From assembly GCA_007449985.2 (NCBI GenBank), contig VIIQ02000015.1, positions 124,001 to 188,000 on the forward strand: 64,000 bases of DNA, written 5' to 3'. Made by a program: the position numbers and the translations under genes. Below, piece after piece: positions 24,501 to 36,200 of the stretch; within the stretch, counting starts at the first letter, position 1; the number at the start of each line of letters is the position of its first letter. Below the pieces are notes generated by a model. It was given only the letters and a program-made list of their open reading frames with translations, was not told the origin of the DNA and searched no databases. This stretch comes from Desmodesmus armatus (Eukaryota > Chlorophyta > Chlorophyceae > Sphaeropleales > Scenedesmaceae).

Positions 24501-24742
24501 CCTGCCAGTGGCTGTGTGTGGTTGAAGTGGCCGCTTGTAGGGCTGTTGGCTGCATCACGAGCTGCCAATGCGGACGTCGAGACGCAGAGACGTCGCTTTG
24601 CTGTCGAATGCAGCTGCTTCCTTCCTGAGGAGCCCGGCAGAGGGAGCCGAACTGGGCTGAGGGGTGATGCAGGGCATGATGTCAGCCTTGCTGCCTTGCA
24701 GGGGCTTGTGCAAGGGCTGAGAGCGGCCCCAGAGGCCACCAT
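15730..24742 (-). CDS. ARM-repeat protein with cassette-exon array
   Basis: Constitutive minus-strand exons, all phase-consistent: 24742-23918, 23382-23201, 22653-22410, 21628-21389, 21003-20878, 20570-20429, 19820-19750, 19604-19058, 18676-18433, 17863-17668, 17424-17175, 16854-16773, 16336-16207 and 15930-15730. Together they encode about 1159 residues. Start ATG is in the context GTGCCATGG. Exon 1 is Ser/Ala-rich low complexity. The rest carries armadillo-type helices, for example ARAGAIPALVSIAREGS, VVASGGIPALAR, NQGVVPLLVGLLQQ and AVQQQGGLPELVQAL. The 19604-19058 exon also holds a Ser-rich insert, and the 21628-21389 exon a poly-Gln tract. The C-terminal exon (GLIQSEIALQHWMGHN...) is of unknown type. 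ARM proteins are scaffolds; the partner and location are unknown. Optional 69-nt cassette exons lie between 22653-22410 and 21628-21389. Confidence 0.85.
16341..16396. repeat. (GAGT)n microsatellite at a splice acceptor
   Basis: About thirteen GAGT units in the intron directly upstream (minus strand) of the ARM exon starting at 16336. It separates that exon edge from its duplicated copy at 16396-16450. Confidence 0.9.
16396..16450 (-). repeat. Duplicate of an ARM exon 5' edge
   Basis: This stretch nearly repeats 16284-16339, the first part of the exon beginning at 16336 together with its acceptor (shared CTCAGCCATAATGTCCCTGA). It is intronic and presumably a pseudo-exon. Confidence 0.8.
17931..18340 (-). 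repeat. Four diverged copies of an ARM exon acceptor and 5' end
   Basis: The real exon at 17863 begins LLAEGTASAC after its acceptor. Copies of that acceptor plus exon start recur in the intron at about 17935-17975, 18071-18108, 18176-18216 and 18290-18336 (shared CAGATGCTGTGCCCTCCGCA in the better copies). The period is roughly 105-130 bp, and the copies grow more diverged with distance from the exon. Confidence 0.8.
18363..18425. repeat. AT-rich simple repeat
   Basis: A run of ATT/AAT trinucleotides with self-complementarity, inside an ARM-gene intron. It stands out against the GC-rich surroundings. Confidence 0.8.
20166..20210 (-). repeat. Duplicate of an ARM exon 3' edge and donor
   Basis: Nearly repeats 20424-20465, the 3' end of the exon 20570-20429 with its GTGAG donor (shared CTCACCGTCCATCATCATCT). 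It lies in the next intron. Confidence 0.8.
21776..22409 (-). repeat. Tandem array of 69-nt cassette exons in the ARM gene
   Basis: Five extra copies of the end of the exon 22653-22410, each preceded by an AG, lie at period 116-127 bp. Copies at 22361-22293, 22244-22176 and 21993-21925 are exactly 69 nt, open, and flanked by AG acceptors and GTGCGC/GTGTGT donors. They start and end in phase 0 and encode VQQQGGLPKLVEALHVVPAA-type segments. The copy 22119-22050 has one extra base and is frame-shifted. The copy beginning at 21845 has lost its donor end. Including any of the intact three adds 23 residues without changing frame. Confidence 0.85.
22947..23035 (-). repeat. Second copy of an ARM exon 3' half and donor
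   Basis: Repeats 23196-23285, the 3' part of the exon 23382-23201 (GRHTLLLQLMAAEDP) with its GTGGGAGG donor. The frame is changed by a small insertion and no clear acceptor precedes it, so it is probably not used. Confidence 0.75.
23795..23840 (-). repeat. Duplicate of the ARM exon 1 3' edge
   Basis: Diverged copy of 23905-23942, the end of exon 1 (LFTLLKFQ) plus its GTGGGTG donor. The copy would read MFTPLRFQ before the same donor. Confidence 0.7.
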
Positions 24743-25268
24743 GGCACTGGGGTGATGCCCTTATGCCTTCAATGCGTGTCTGCAGGGTTCCCAGCAGGAC
24801 GTAGCAGGAGTGTGTTATGTGGCCACGGCAGCAGCAGGACGTTCAGCAGATGCAAGTCAGAGACGGCCACGATGCAATCAATGAATCACGTTTTCTTTTT
24901 ACAAACAATGAAGTTGAACAACGTCGTGGTTTGAGCACTTTGCACTGTACTGTCTTCACTGCTGTGGCACTCCCGACACACGACGCCCAGGGCCCCTGCT
25001 CACTCACAGGAAATTTGGGCTTAACCTTCAAAAACAATTAGTGACGGTTGTGGTGCAATTGAGCACCTCTGAGCCGCACCAGTTAAACGCCAATGGAAGC
25101 TCCCCTAAATGTCCAGCATCGGGAACGTCACAGTTCAACCAGAAGAGAAATTATAGAAGCTAGACGCCTTGGACAGGCTTCGTGTGCACACAGTTACTAC
25201 AGCATGTCACATTTGCATGTACAGAGTGAGAAGCGAACTTGCGCACACAGGAGCACAATTCAACACCA
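24743..25268. other. Upstream region of the ARM gene
   Basis: Between the ARM start codon and the stop of the next minus-strand gene. It should hold the ARM promoter and 5' UTR and the 3' UTR of its neighbour. No specific element recognised. Confidence 0.4.
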
Positions 25269-26828
25269 TCACTGCACCCCAAGAGCCTCAGACGTCTGCA
25301 GCTGCAGCTGCTTGAGCCGTGACAGCGCAGACCCCCAGCATGCTGACCCAGACCCCGCCGTTGTGACCAGCTCGCTGTGCCCTTGGCTCGGCAGCATGCG
25401 TGTGGTGGCACTTGTGTCCATACTGGCTGTGCCCCCAACTCCACCATCCGCACTGCTGGGCCCCATGTGTTCACTGCTGTCGCCAGCCAGGCGTTGGGAC
25501 CCCCCTGCTGCAGCTGCCATGCCTCCTGCTGTTTCTGGGCCGTAGCATACTGAGGTTCTGCTCCCTGACCAGAAGTAGCAATCGTCCTGCTGTGCATGCT
25601 GCGGGGGTGGCACAGGACGCCGCAAGTAGGGGTCATCTGCATCATGCTGCTGCTGCTGGTCCTGCTGCTGCTGCTCATGCCTTCGCTCCCCTGCTGCGGC
25701 AACAACAAGACCCAGCAGTCACAACAGCAGCTTGATAGTGTTCATTGCTGCCTAGAGCAAGGGAAAGGACGACCGGCCCTTCAGGCCATTAATTTTTTCA
25801 GAACCATTATGGAACAGTGAATGGGGTGAGGCAGCAACCCCAGACTGTCGGGGCTACTACTAGCAGCTGGGGCCCAGAGCGCATCATGCTGTGTGTCGTT
25901 GAGCTGGTAGTAAAGCAGTGTGCTGTTGCCTGTGTGCTTGATTAAGGTTGCAGCTGTACACCCTGCTACCCTATGACTTTGCTGAACACAACAACAGCAC
26001 ACAGCATGTCAACAAGTACTGCCCGCCTGGCTTTTTGGCACCCAGTCAGTCGATCAAGCATATAGTGACTAGCTGCAGTGGAAAAGCATTCCTTTGGGTG
26101 AACATCGGCCATGTACAACTCTTGCTCTGTGTATGTGCATTGCCCTACAGCTGCTGGGACTCTTTCTGGTGCACTGACAACACACCTTGTTTGGCCAACT
26201 CTGCTGCAGCAGCAAGCAAACTGCTCGTCTGCTGTTGCAGCTCCTGCAGCTTGCGCAGCTGCTGCTGAGGCTCTATAGCTTGATCCATCCTGCACAACAG
26301 CAAGCGGGGAGCCCATGTAATTCTTGTGCAGCATGGTCATGGTTGCTGCTGGGGATGTCTGATGTGGACGGCAGCCCTGCCGTGCCTGATGCAGCCATGC
26401 TGATGGGTGATCTGTGGCTTGTAAAGCGTGCTGGCAGGTGTGCAAGGATTGGCCATGTACACTGGAGTGTCGTGGATGTGTCAGGTCCCAGCAGCTGATG
26501 CAGGCTTATAAGCAAGCCCGGACCCTGCCAGAGCAGCAGAAGCAAGTAGACTCCGTCAACATGTCCCATACAACAGGCTTGGCACTTACTTTGCTGAAGC
26601 GGCAATTTGCGGCACAGGGTGCTTGGCTACCAATATTGGCACCACATACTCCGGCTGCTGCTCTACTGTCTCTGTTGACTGTGTTGGTGCACCAGCTGCT
26701 GCTGCTGCTTTGGTGTGCTTGTCCTGTTTCTCCGAGTCCTGCTGTGACGCAGAAAAGGGTGAACGATTCACTACTTTTGCAGGTGGCTGAGACAGCAAGG
26801 CACGCCAGTCAAGTCCACGGCTGGCCAT
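25269..26828 (-). CDS. Uncharacterised coiled-coil protein
   Basis: Three phase-consistent exons, 26828-26590, 26289-26186 and 25693-25269, encode about 255 residues. The start is MASRGLDWRALLSQPP. A Gln/Leu-rich helix (QQLRKLQELQQQTSSLLAA) in exon 2 looks like a short coiled coil. It is followed by a poly-Gln/Asp linker and a conserved-looking motif, DDPYLRRPVPPPQH then DDCYFWSG. The C terminus is low complexity and ends in LSRLKQLQLQTSEALGVQ. I recognise no family. It is divergent from the PqqB-like gene, with about 416 bp between start codons. Confidence 0.6.
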
Positions 26829-27244
26829 CTTGCACGATCATACTGCTGATCACAAGTTCAGATGTCGTCGGCACTTTGCCAGCATTCGATACATGAAACA
26901 GTATGTGCAGACGTACTCAGCATTGAGAATCCACCCTGCCTTTTTCTTTGTACTTGTACAGTTGTTCAAGCTGTACAGTTCAAACTGCCGAGGTTTTGGG
27001 AGGATTCCAAAGCAATGTGCTTCGATGCAAGCTGCTGAATGCCACCACACCATGACCACTGCTTCATCACACCTCCTTTTTGGGCAGCTACCCAGCACAC
27101 TGGTTTGCCACCTTCGACAGCGCCAAGCCAGCCTGGCAAGGGTGCACACACACCCAGTTTCTAGCAGCCATTGCTAGAAGCTACAGGGCCTGTAGCTTCT
27201 CCACAAGTTTACTAAGAGCACAGAGCACAGAAGTGGCCATCTAC
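26829..27244. promoter_or_regulatory. Shared upstream region of a divergent gene pair
   Basis: Separates the start codons of the coiled-coil gene (-) and the PqqB-like gene (+). It must contain both 5' UTRs and promoters. No specific motif is assigned. A frame open from about 27080 into the + gene leaves a longer N terminus possible. Confidence 0.35.
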
Positions 27245-29510
27245 ATGGTGTTCCTGGTGCTGCTGGGAGTAGCACAAGACGCTGGTGTGCCGCAGGCAGG
27301 ATGCTACTGCGAGAACTGCAGTGCGGTGTGGTCTGGCAGCATGCCGCGCCAGTTTGCTGTCTCAGCTGCGCTGGTGGACCCAACCAGCCGCAAGTGCTGG
27401 CTGATCGACTGCACACCTGACTTCAAGGATCAATATTACTTGCTACAACAGTGGCTAGGTGCGCCGCGGCACAGGGGTTGCAAGGGGTGGGGGAAGGCTG
27501 GGGTGCAGTCTTGACCACCACCCCCTGCAGCTTGGTTGCCAGGGTTCCCCCCTTTCCTGTCCCGGCCCCATATGCGTCCTTTGCTGATGGCATTGCTTTG
27601 TGTGCTGGGTTATGTCATCATGACGGGAACCATGGCCTGGTGCCACCTGTCACCCCTGCTAAATCCCTCCCCCACCCCTGATAAACACACCCCCACCCCT
27701 ACTGCTGGGGATACAATGTACTCTCACCCACCTCAAGTCAGACTCTGTGCTGAAGCCTAACTTAGTACAGCCAACGCTTGTGCAGCAGGGAGCGCCTCAT
27801 GAGCAAGAACAGCAACAAAGTGTCCATGTGCGGCTGCTGCAGCCTCGCAGGGCCTGCAGGACTGTAAGTTGACTGGTGTGCTGCTGACCCACCTCCACCT
27901 GGGTCATTACCTGGGCCTCGCTCAGTTTGGCAAGGAAGCCATGGACTGGAAGGGGTTGCAGGTGCGGGATAGGAAGAAGCAGGCACCCCCGTGGACCCTT
28001 TGTGGGGTGCCTCTTCCTCTTGTGAGGAACGAAACAGCATGACAGGTGGTAGACCAGTATGTAGAATGTCCTATCCGCCGGGTGGAGCTCTGAAAAGGAA
28101 GTAAGGCAGTGCCCCTTCATGGCTGCTGCTGCTGCTGCTACTGTGCAACAACTGCACGGCTGCTGCCTGCCCCCGTCCCGCCCCAGGTGCACGGCACCCA
28201 GTCCGTGTACACGTTCCTGCGCAAAAACCAGCCCTGGAAGTCGTACCTTGAGGAAGGCGGCAACTTCCAACTGATGCCGCCCCTGGTGCCCGGCCAGCAG
28301 GTCAGCCTGTCTCCGGATCTGAGTGTGGTGCCAGCTGCTGTACCACACCGGGCGGAGCTCAGTGACACCCTGGGCTTTTATATACATGTAAGCCGGGCCC
28401 CATGCTACCAGGTGTGCCGTGCTGGGGCTGGCAGTAATGTGTGCTGGACTCACAAGGCAGTAGGGCAGCCGTACCAAGGCTTGGACAGTTAACAGGCCTG
28501 CAGTTGTGAGCACGTGTGCAGCATGTGTCACTGCGCTCTGCGACTGCCACAAGCGCCATGGTCCTCACACAAGGGATTATGGAGGTGACCCAAGGCCAAG
28601 TGCGCAAATGAAGCCGCTTCATACAGGGTATGGTGCAGGAGCCAAGTTCGCATGGCACTGTGAGTGTGGCGCATCAAGGGGCGCGGTGTAACTGTGCAGT
28701 GACGGCCGCCCTGTCATGCACTGCTGCGCAGGGCCACAACAAAACGGCATTCTTTCTGCCCGACATTGACAGCTGGGACAAGTGGGCAGCTGAGGGGACA
28801 GATGTGCGGCAGGTGAGGCATGCACGGCATGGCGTGCTTGACGCAAGGCATATGTATGCGTCACGCCTGCATGACGCACGGCGCATGCGTCACGCAGGTG
28901 TCGGCAGGTGTGCTGATACCTGCTTGACAGCTGGATCCCTGTAAGCTCCATCCCCTCTAGCGGCAAAAGCAGGGAGCTCTTGACTGGCTGAAATGACCCA
29001 CCCACCAGTGAGGCCCCCTTGAATTGTGGGGCTGTCAGCTGTTCCAATGCTTGCCAGCAATTGCAGCAGATGCTTGCAGCATCAGGCAACTCTTTGCCAT
29101 TCTCTGCACACACCTGTTTGTGCCACTGGTGCTTATGCAGCTATGTAGTGACACAGCACCTCACTGTTCAAGCCCCCGTGCAGCCATTGTTGGGCTCCCA
29201 AACGCTTGCCCACCGCCCCCTGCCACCCCCCGCTTGACTGCTGCAGGTCGTGTCGAAAGTGGACCTGGCTTTTTTGGATGCCTGCTTTTATGATGCCTGC
29301 GAGCTGCCAGGGCGAGACATGTCCAAAGTGCCGCACCCCTTGGTGGCAGACACGATTGAACGTCTCAAGGGCTGCACGGCACGGACTGAGGTGGTGCTGG
29401 TGCACATGAATCACACCAACCCACTGTGGAGGGACAGCAGCGAGCAGAGGGCGGCAGCGCTGCAGGCTGGGTTGCATGTGGGGAAGCAGGGGGACGTCTA
29501 TGCGTTGTAG
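27245..29510 (+). CDS. PqqB-like metallo-beta-lactamase-fold protein
   Basis: Exons 27245-27458, 27843-27961, 28187-28387, 28732-28812 and 29247-29510 join in phase to give about 292 residues, near the size of bacterial PqqB. The N terminus VLLGVAQDAGVPQAGC with CENC and a following CTPDF matches the PqqB-type opening (glycine-rich turn, paired Cys, SPD-like turn). LLTHLHLGHYLGL is the metal-binding loop, here H-x-H-x-G-H. FFLPDIDSWDKW and the late VLVHMNHTNP are also family motifs. In bacteria PqqB acts in pyrroloquinoline quinone biosynthesis; eukaryotic relatives are mostly uncharacterised hydrolase-like proteins, so I do not assign PQQ synthesis here. The start at 27245 is the first clear ATG of the domain, but an upstream in-frame extension (possible organelle targeting) is not excluded. 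Confidence 0.8.
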
Positions 29511-29844
29511 CTGTGTCTGCCAGTACGGTGTTCGGGCCTTCATTGAGACCTCCCGCCGCACCTGTGCGTGCCTGTTCAACCCACACCCCTGATGCTAGCC
29601 TGGACAATTCTGCACATAATGCAGGTACATGCATGAGTTTGAAGTGGGGAAGGGGGGGAATCCCTGGTAGAGAGCTGGGGCTTGTGACAGTTGGGCAGTT
29701 GGGATGGGGGTTTCAATTTTCATAGGTCTCAGGGCGAACGCAAGGATGGCCGCATGGAACCTTGGTGTTTGGGCACTAAGAGAACCTGAGCACGGTGGCA
29801 AGCAGCCTCGCACCAGCCAGGAACGCAAGTCAGCCTTGATCAGG
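29511..29844. other. Short spacer before SEC13
   Basis: Holds the 3' UTR of the PqqB-like gene and the SEC13 promoter and 5' UTR. Nothing else recognised. Confidence 0.4.
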
Positions 29845-32573
29845 ATGGCACTCGAAACTGGGCATTTGGACATGGTCCACGATGCACAACTAGACTATTA
29901 CGGCAAACGTTTGGCAACATGCTCCTCGGACAGGACTGTGAAGGTCTTTGATCTGTCTGGGGACCAGAAGACCCTCATAGCAGATCTCAGGGGTCATGAA
30001 GGCCCCATCTGGCAGCTGTCTTGGGCACACCCCCGCTACGGGTCTCTGCTGGCGTCAGCATCCTTTGACCATAGAGTGATCATCTGGAAAGAGGGACCGG
30101 ACGGGCAGTGGATGCAGGTGGGTGGGCTGTTGGCAACTGCCATGCTTCAGCAGGAGGCGACTGGCCTGCCAGCACCTTCTCACACTCAGAAAGCAGCGAG
30201 AGTCGGCCGTGTGACATGCACAAGCAGGCCCAAGTGCTGCACCAGTGGCCCAGTCGCACCTGGCGTGATGAAGGCAGCTGTGACTGCAGCGCAGTCAGAC
30301 TGCAGCACCCATGCACACCTACTGCTCGCCCGAACATTTCCCCTACAGGTGTACAAGACACCGTCGGCCCTACACTCAGCCAGTGTCAACAGCATCGCCT
30401 TTGGCCCCCAGGAGCTAGGCCTTGTGCTGGCGTGTGCATCCTCAGACGGCTCAGTATCTGTTGTGGAGCACCAGCACGACGGCACATGGACCAGCAGCAA
30501 GGTAAGCACCCTGAAAAAGTGCCGAGGGGTGATCAAGGACCCCCATGCCCACTTCAAAAGATGTTGGCAGTGTTGGCAAAAAGGGTTGACTGCACTGCAG
30601 GTGCCACGCCTCTCCACCTCTCTCCCACTAGCACCAGGCTCCGTAGGCACGCCATGGGACAATGGGACAACTGTTGCCAGCACAGCTGTCTGCAGGGGCA
30701 GCAGCGGGTGGATTCACCAGCACAGGGCGTTGCAGCTGCTCAAGGAGCAGGCATGCTTGGCACGTCAGTCCAAGTAGACAGACAACTGACTAGTCTGACT
30801 GGGCTGTGCTGTCACAAAGTGTCAAGTAGTGCCAGCCTGTAGTGGATGCTGCCCCACCCAGCAGCTTTTGCACCAATGCGTGTCCCGTCCAGCAGCATTT
30901 GCACGCTTGGATTCGGTTCGAGACGGGCTCATGCCCTTCATCCTATCAGTGCAAGGCTCAGCAGCACCACTGCATGCTCTTCCCCTGGTATACGTGGCTG
31001 CCGCACTGCATGCCAGCGCCTCTTCTACCCTTTCAAAACACAGGAGCAGCTGACAGCGCAGAGCTGCAGCAGCAGTGGCTGCATGCTGTACTTAGACTCG
31101 CTGGGTCTAGCTACACGGACTCAGTGCATGGAGCAGGACACAGCAATTGTCTGATGCTTTGCTCGACAGCTTCAAGCAGCCCTTCCTAGCACAAGGCACC
31201 TTGTCAGACAGACCTTCAAAGCCTTACAGCGTGGGTGTGCTGTTGTCTGACTCATGACGGTACCATGCTGGCCTGCACGTGTGCGTTTGTTGTTCCCCAG
31301 ATTCCCAACGCTCACGCCATCGGAGTCACAGCTGTGTCCTGGGCGCCTGCAGTGCCAGCAGGCAGCATGGTCAGCTCACAGCCGCCCTCTGCGCCCGTCA
31401 AGCGCCTGTGCACAGCAGGCTGCGACAACACAGTCAAGGTAGGGCCACTGCTGTACTACTGCCGTACGGGAATTTGCAGCTTCACAGATCAGGTCGACCG
31501 TGTATGGGTTGTGGGGATGGGGGTGTCCTCCCGGCACAGGCGTCATGGGACGATGTACTGCTGAGGGTTGACTGCAATAGGCAGCAATCAGCAGTTTTGC
31601 GTGTCACGCAGCGATGCATGCGCAAGGCTTGGGGCCTTGCATGCAGTCTTGCAGCCAAAGTTGCCTGGGTGATCGAAGCGCAGCCCCTAGACCGTTCATC
31701 CCCCATTTGGTGAGGGTCACTACATGATGTTGGAGACACCATGTCTGATGCAAACGTTGGTGTTTGCCACTGCTGCTGTAGGTGTGGCGTGCTAATGACA
31801 TGGGTGGCTGGGATGAGGAGCAGGCGCTGCATGGCCACAAGGACTGGGTGCGGGATGCCGCATGGGCACCCAACCTGGGGATGCCCCTCAGCACCATTGC
31901 CAGTGCAGGACAGGACGGACAGGTGGGCTGAGGGAACTGATGCATGGCGTGTGTCTGCCAGCAGGGATGCTTGCAAATGCACCGCATCGGCAGGCTTGAC
32001 GGAGGAGGGGAAACAGCCCAAGGATGGCGTCATGACATGCTGTGGGTCCCACACACGCATGTCACTGCTGGAGGTATAGTGGACATGTGATTGTGCCCTT
32101 TCGGTTTGAGAGGCAGCAGGGCAATTTGGTTTGTTCAAAGCCGCTGCTGCGTCGGTACGTAATTCCAGACGGAATGTTGCTGCCCAAAGGAATGCCATGG
32201 CCCTGGCAATTCCACGGACAATCCCCCTGGCATCTGTTGCAGACCATGGCGCTGCAAGAATGACGAGTTGGAAGAGAAAATTGTTTCCTTTTGAAGATGC
32301 TTACACATGGAACTTTTTGCACATGCTTGCGCTTGAGCAAGACTCCCCATGTGGGATGCTGCTTCCTGCTGCTGTCGTTGCTGCCAGGTGATCGCCTGGA
32401 CGGAGCAGCAGGACGGGTCCTGGAAGATGAAGTTGGTGCACAACTTCGGCGTGCCCGTGTGGAAGCTGAGCTGGTCAGTTGCTGGCAACATACTGGCAGT
32501 GTCAGACGCAAACAACGCTGTCAGCCTGTGGAAGGAAACGTTGGACGGTGTGTGGCAGCAGGTGGTGCAGTGA
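29845..32573 (+). CDS. SEC13: SEC13 WD40 protein (COPII coat / nuclear pore)
   Basis: Exons 29845-30117, 30349-30501, 31301-31438, 31782-31922 and 32388-32573 are all phase 0 and give 296 residues, as expected for SEC13. The start MALETGHLDMVHDAQLDYYG is diagnostic. It is followed by KRLATCSSDRTVKVFDL, LRGHEGPIWQLSWAHP, ASFDHRVIIWKE, LHGHKDWVRDAAWAP and TIASAGQDGQVIAWTE, a six-bladed WD40 propeller lacking a seventh blade. SEC13 pairs with SEC31 in the outer COPII cage on ER exit vesicles and with Nup145C/Nup96 in the nuclear pore Y-complex. An in-frame extension upstream of 29845 exists but the family start is clear. Confidence 0.95.
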
Positions 32574-33273
32574 GGGAGGCGCAGAGTTGACCTGGAGGCC
32601 TTATCTGTGGTGCTGTACAGGCTGATGTGACGCGATGGCCCCGTCTCGAACAGGCTGGAGCAGACTTAGTAATATATCGTTACTGGTGGTTGGAGGTGTA
32701 AGAGCCTACCCTTCTGCTGGAGCACCACGAGTCACTTCAATTTCGTGCATTGGATAGCATAGCAGTCGTTCGCAGTCGCGAGAGCACAGCCAACCATAAA
32801 GCGCCCGACACCACAATATCAGCTGCTGGCTGTGCACACAAGACAGCAAGGCTCTGCAACTTTGCCTTTGATACGTTCGTCACACGACAACCTGTTGCAA
32901 GATTAGCGGCCTCTCCAACAGGGCAGCAGCGCCCAGTGCCCACAGCACAGCCACTGCAACTCCCTTGTTGACCGTCCGCAGTCGGGGCAGCTTCCCGCAC
33001 AAGGTAATTGCATGGTCTTGAACTTGCTCAGGACGTTGGCAGCGTTGACGCTGCTGCGGCATCTGGCGAATGTTCTGCGATTTGTCCTGTGTCTTTGCCA
33101 GCAGCACAAACTCCCACACCTTCTCCGACCCGTTGGCATGCATATATCTTTCAGTTCCGTTACACAGATATCATTGGTCTTGATGCATGCGGTAGAGAGG
33201 CTGAATTGAGGTTGGTGGTTTGCTGCCCACACACGCACAGGCGTTCCTTCCTTCCACGACAGCGCGCAGCAGC
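32574..33273. other. Spacer between SEC13 and the kinase-PP2C gene
   Basis: Contains the SEC13 3' UTR with a likely poly(A) signal (32697-32701) and the upstream region of the next gene. No other gene seen. Confidence 0.4.
32697..32701 (+). terminator. Candidate poly(A) signal TGTAA for SEC13
   Basis: TGTAA is the usual poly(A) signal in Chlamydomonas-type algae. This copy lies about 125 bp after the SEC13 stop codon, a typical 3' UTR distance. A 5-bp match alone is weak evidence. Confidence 0.4.
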
Positions 33274-36200
33274 ATGGAGGGCTACCAACCGGCGTCAGCT
33301 GCTCGTCAGCAGAAGCTCAGTGTTCCCGATGCGTTGCTGCAGATGCAGCAGGCAGTGCGGAGTGGAGAGATGCAGCAGGTGAGCAGCAGCCATGCCTGTC
33401 CTTGTGGTCAGTATGCATGCACCCTGTGGGACAGTCTATACTTCAGCGCGTCAGTGTTGTGCATGCTGGGGTTGCTTTTCTTTGGGGAGCTTTTATGTCT
33501 GCTGGCAGCTATTTGCGTAGCTCGCGTGTGTTGTTGAAAGGCAGCTGCGACTCAGCGCTGCTGCATCGTCACCCCCAGTGACCATGGCAACTGCTGTTGA
33601 CTACAGACGCCTCACCGACCCTGTTGCCACCCCCTGGCTTCCACCCCCCTCCATTCATGCAGGCCGCTGCCATTGGCGCAACAGCCACCATCCCTCTGTC
33701 AGTCCAGCTCGATGAGCTGTCGCTGCTGGGTGAGCTGGCCAGCGGCGCCGAGGCAACCGTCCTTTACGGCAGCTTCTGCGGCCAGGACGTAGCTGTCAAG
33801 CGCTTCAAAATCTCCCAGTCTGATGACCTCATCCGATTCCGGCGGGAACTCTCCATCCTGGCATCCCTTGCCGGCCACCCCAACATCGTGCCAGTGGTTG
33901 CAGCTCGGGCGCTGCCCCCTGATTACCTCCTGGTCATGCCCCTGGCGGCCACCACCTTGCATGCAAAGCTGTACCAGATGGGCTGGAGGCCCAGCACAGT
34001 GGAGCTCCTGCAGCTGTCCCTGCAGGCGGCAGAGGCGCTGTCGGCCGTGCATGCGGCCGGGCTGGTGCACCGCGACATGAAGCCTAGCAACATGCTGCTT
34101 ACAGGTGAAATTTTTAGCGGGAAACCGCATTTTCGGCGGGAAGTAGCAATCCAATATGGAGACACACACACTTCACGATTTACAGTGGGAAGGGCTGCAT
34201 CTTTTGGCTTCTGAGATGCAGCTCTATCCTTTTTTGAAATGCACATGTGCGCACGCAAGCTCAAAGTTCTACACACACACAGTGTCCATCACCAACCTGG
34301 TGCACTCCTGCCCTACTTTGTCCTTGTCATCTCGTAGATGAGGGCCAGCTGTGGCTGTCGGACTTTGGCCTTGCAGCAACAGCGGAGCAGGTGGTGCAGG
34401 AGAGCACCCTCAGCGTGCGCATGGTGCGCAGCCGTGGCAAGCCAACAGGTGGGGCATGGTGCTGAGGTGGCAATTTGGATGTTTAGGACCTTTGCGCTAC
34501 TGTCATGCTGTGCTTCATGCTGGTGTGCTTCATGGTGGACAACACGTGCCAGCCGTGCAGATGCTTTATAGTTTTTACAATTGTGTGCCGCTACTCTTGT
34601 GTGGCTGAGGTGCTGTTACTTGTGCATGTTGCATCAGGCTGCTTAGTGCTATGCTCATGCGCCCGCAAGGGTCCGCTGCCAGTCCTGTCGCAGTTGACGC
34701 TGACCACATCCATCCTGCTGCCATGCTGTCATCATACTTGTCACCTGTGCTTGACAGGCGGGTTCATGAAGCGCGCCATCCAGGGTACCCTTGAGTACAT
34801 GGCCCTGAAGTGCTGCTCAAGAAGCCAGCAAGCTCAGCTTCTGACGTCTATGCCCTGGCCATCGCCATAAGCGAGCTCGCAACAGGTGTGCTGACAGGCT
34901 CTTGTTGATATTAATCTTCCTGCTAGCCGTGTCAGTCACGTTCTTTGCTGGTACAGCACGACTGGTTGGGCCAGCCCAGCAGCTCTGTCAGCATCTCTTG
35001 TTTGAGCTTGGCTGCCTGCGCTGAAGCCCTTCTTGATGTATCACACTTGCTGTATGACAGTAAAAAGATGCTTGTGTGGATAGACAAGGTTTCAGGAAGC
35101 ACCTGCTGACATGTTCTTCTGTGGCTGCTTCTACTGCATTATGCAGGCGTGTATCCCTTCTCAGACTGCACAAAGGACAACCCAGACGTCCACACCGTCC
35201 TTGAGCACGGCTATGGCAGGCAGGAGCTGGCATCAGCAGTCGCGGCAGAGGGCCTGCGCCCTACACTGCCGCACAGCGTTCCTCAGCCCCTGGTGCAGCT
35301 CCTGCAGGCTGCATGGTCCCTCGACCCACAGCAGCGGCCCTCAGCACAGCAGATGCGCGACACGCTCGCAGACATGCTGCAGCATGCGCAGCAGCAGCAT
35401 GCCAGCCGCGCTACTGCGCGCAGCAAGCAGCAGCGGGTCAGCGACGCTTCATCAGGCAGTGGTGCTGAGACCGACAGCACTGCGTTCTCGCCACAGCGAT
35501 GGATGTGGACAGCAGGGAGCAGGCAGCGTACTTCAACAGCAGCTTCCTGCAGCAGCAGCAGCCACGGCTGGGAGCAGGAAACGGCTCTGTGCTGTCCTCC
35601 TGTGACTCTGAGCTGGACCTGCAGCAGTTAGACTCAGAGACAGTAGTGTCTGAGGCTGCAGGAGTGCAGCCAAGTGCAGGAGCGTTCGCAGGCAGCAGCA
35701 GCAACTTGAAGCAGGCGGGCCTGCGGCGGCCCCCATGCAAGTCCTGCAGTAGCTTGAGCACTGTCAGTGCTGAGCCCACATCAGTCACCTTCAACAGCAG
35801 CAGCAGGGCACCGCTCAGCACGGAGGCTGCCAACGCAGCTGCTGCAGCCGCAGCAGCTGCTGCTGTGCCTGCCGGGGACTCCCTCAAGGGTGTGCTGAGC
35901 GTAGCAGCTGCTGCAGACGCACAGCAGCCACTGAAGGTCGAGGCAGGTGCTTTCTCTGCCCTGGGGCCCCGTGAGAGCAATGAAGACAGGCAGGTAGTGG
36001 TGCAGGGCTTGGGCGGGGATGCAAACGTGACGCTTGCAGCTGTGTTTGATGGTCACAGAGGGTATGAGGTTGCTGCATATGCTGCTGCGCAGCTGCCACG
36101 GCACTTGCTGCTCGCGTCTGTGCAGCTTGGCGGTGCAGATTGCAGCAGTGGCATCAGCAGTAGTGACGCACCTCAGGCAGACAGCAGCAGCGGCCCAGCA

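Noticed and set aside
27080..27244. N-terminal extension of the PqqB-like protein
   Set aside because: The frame is open but low in coding character and the domain start fits ATG 27245; kept only as an alternative.
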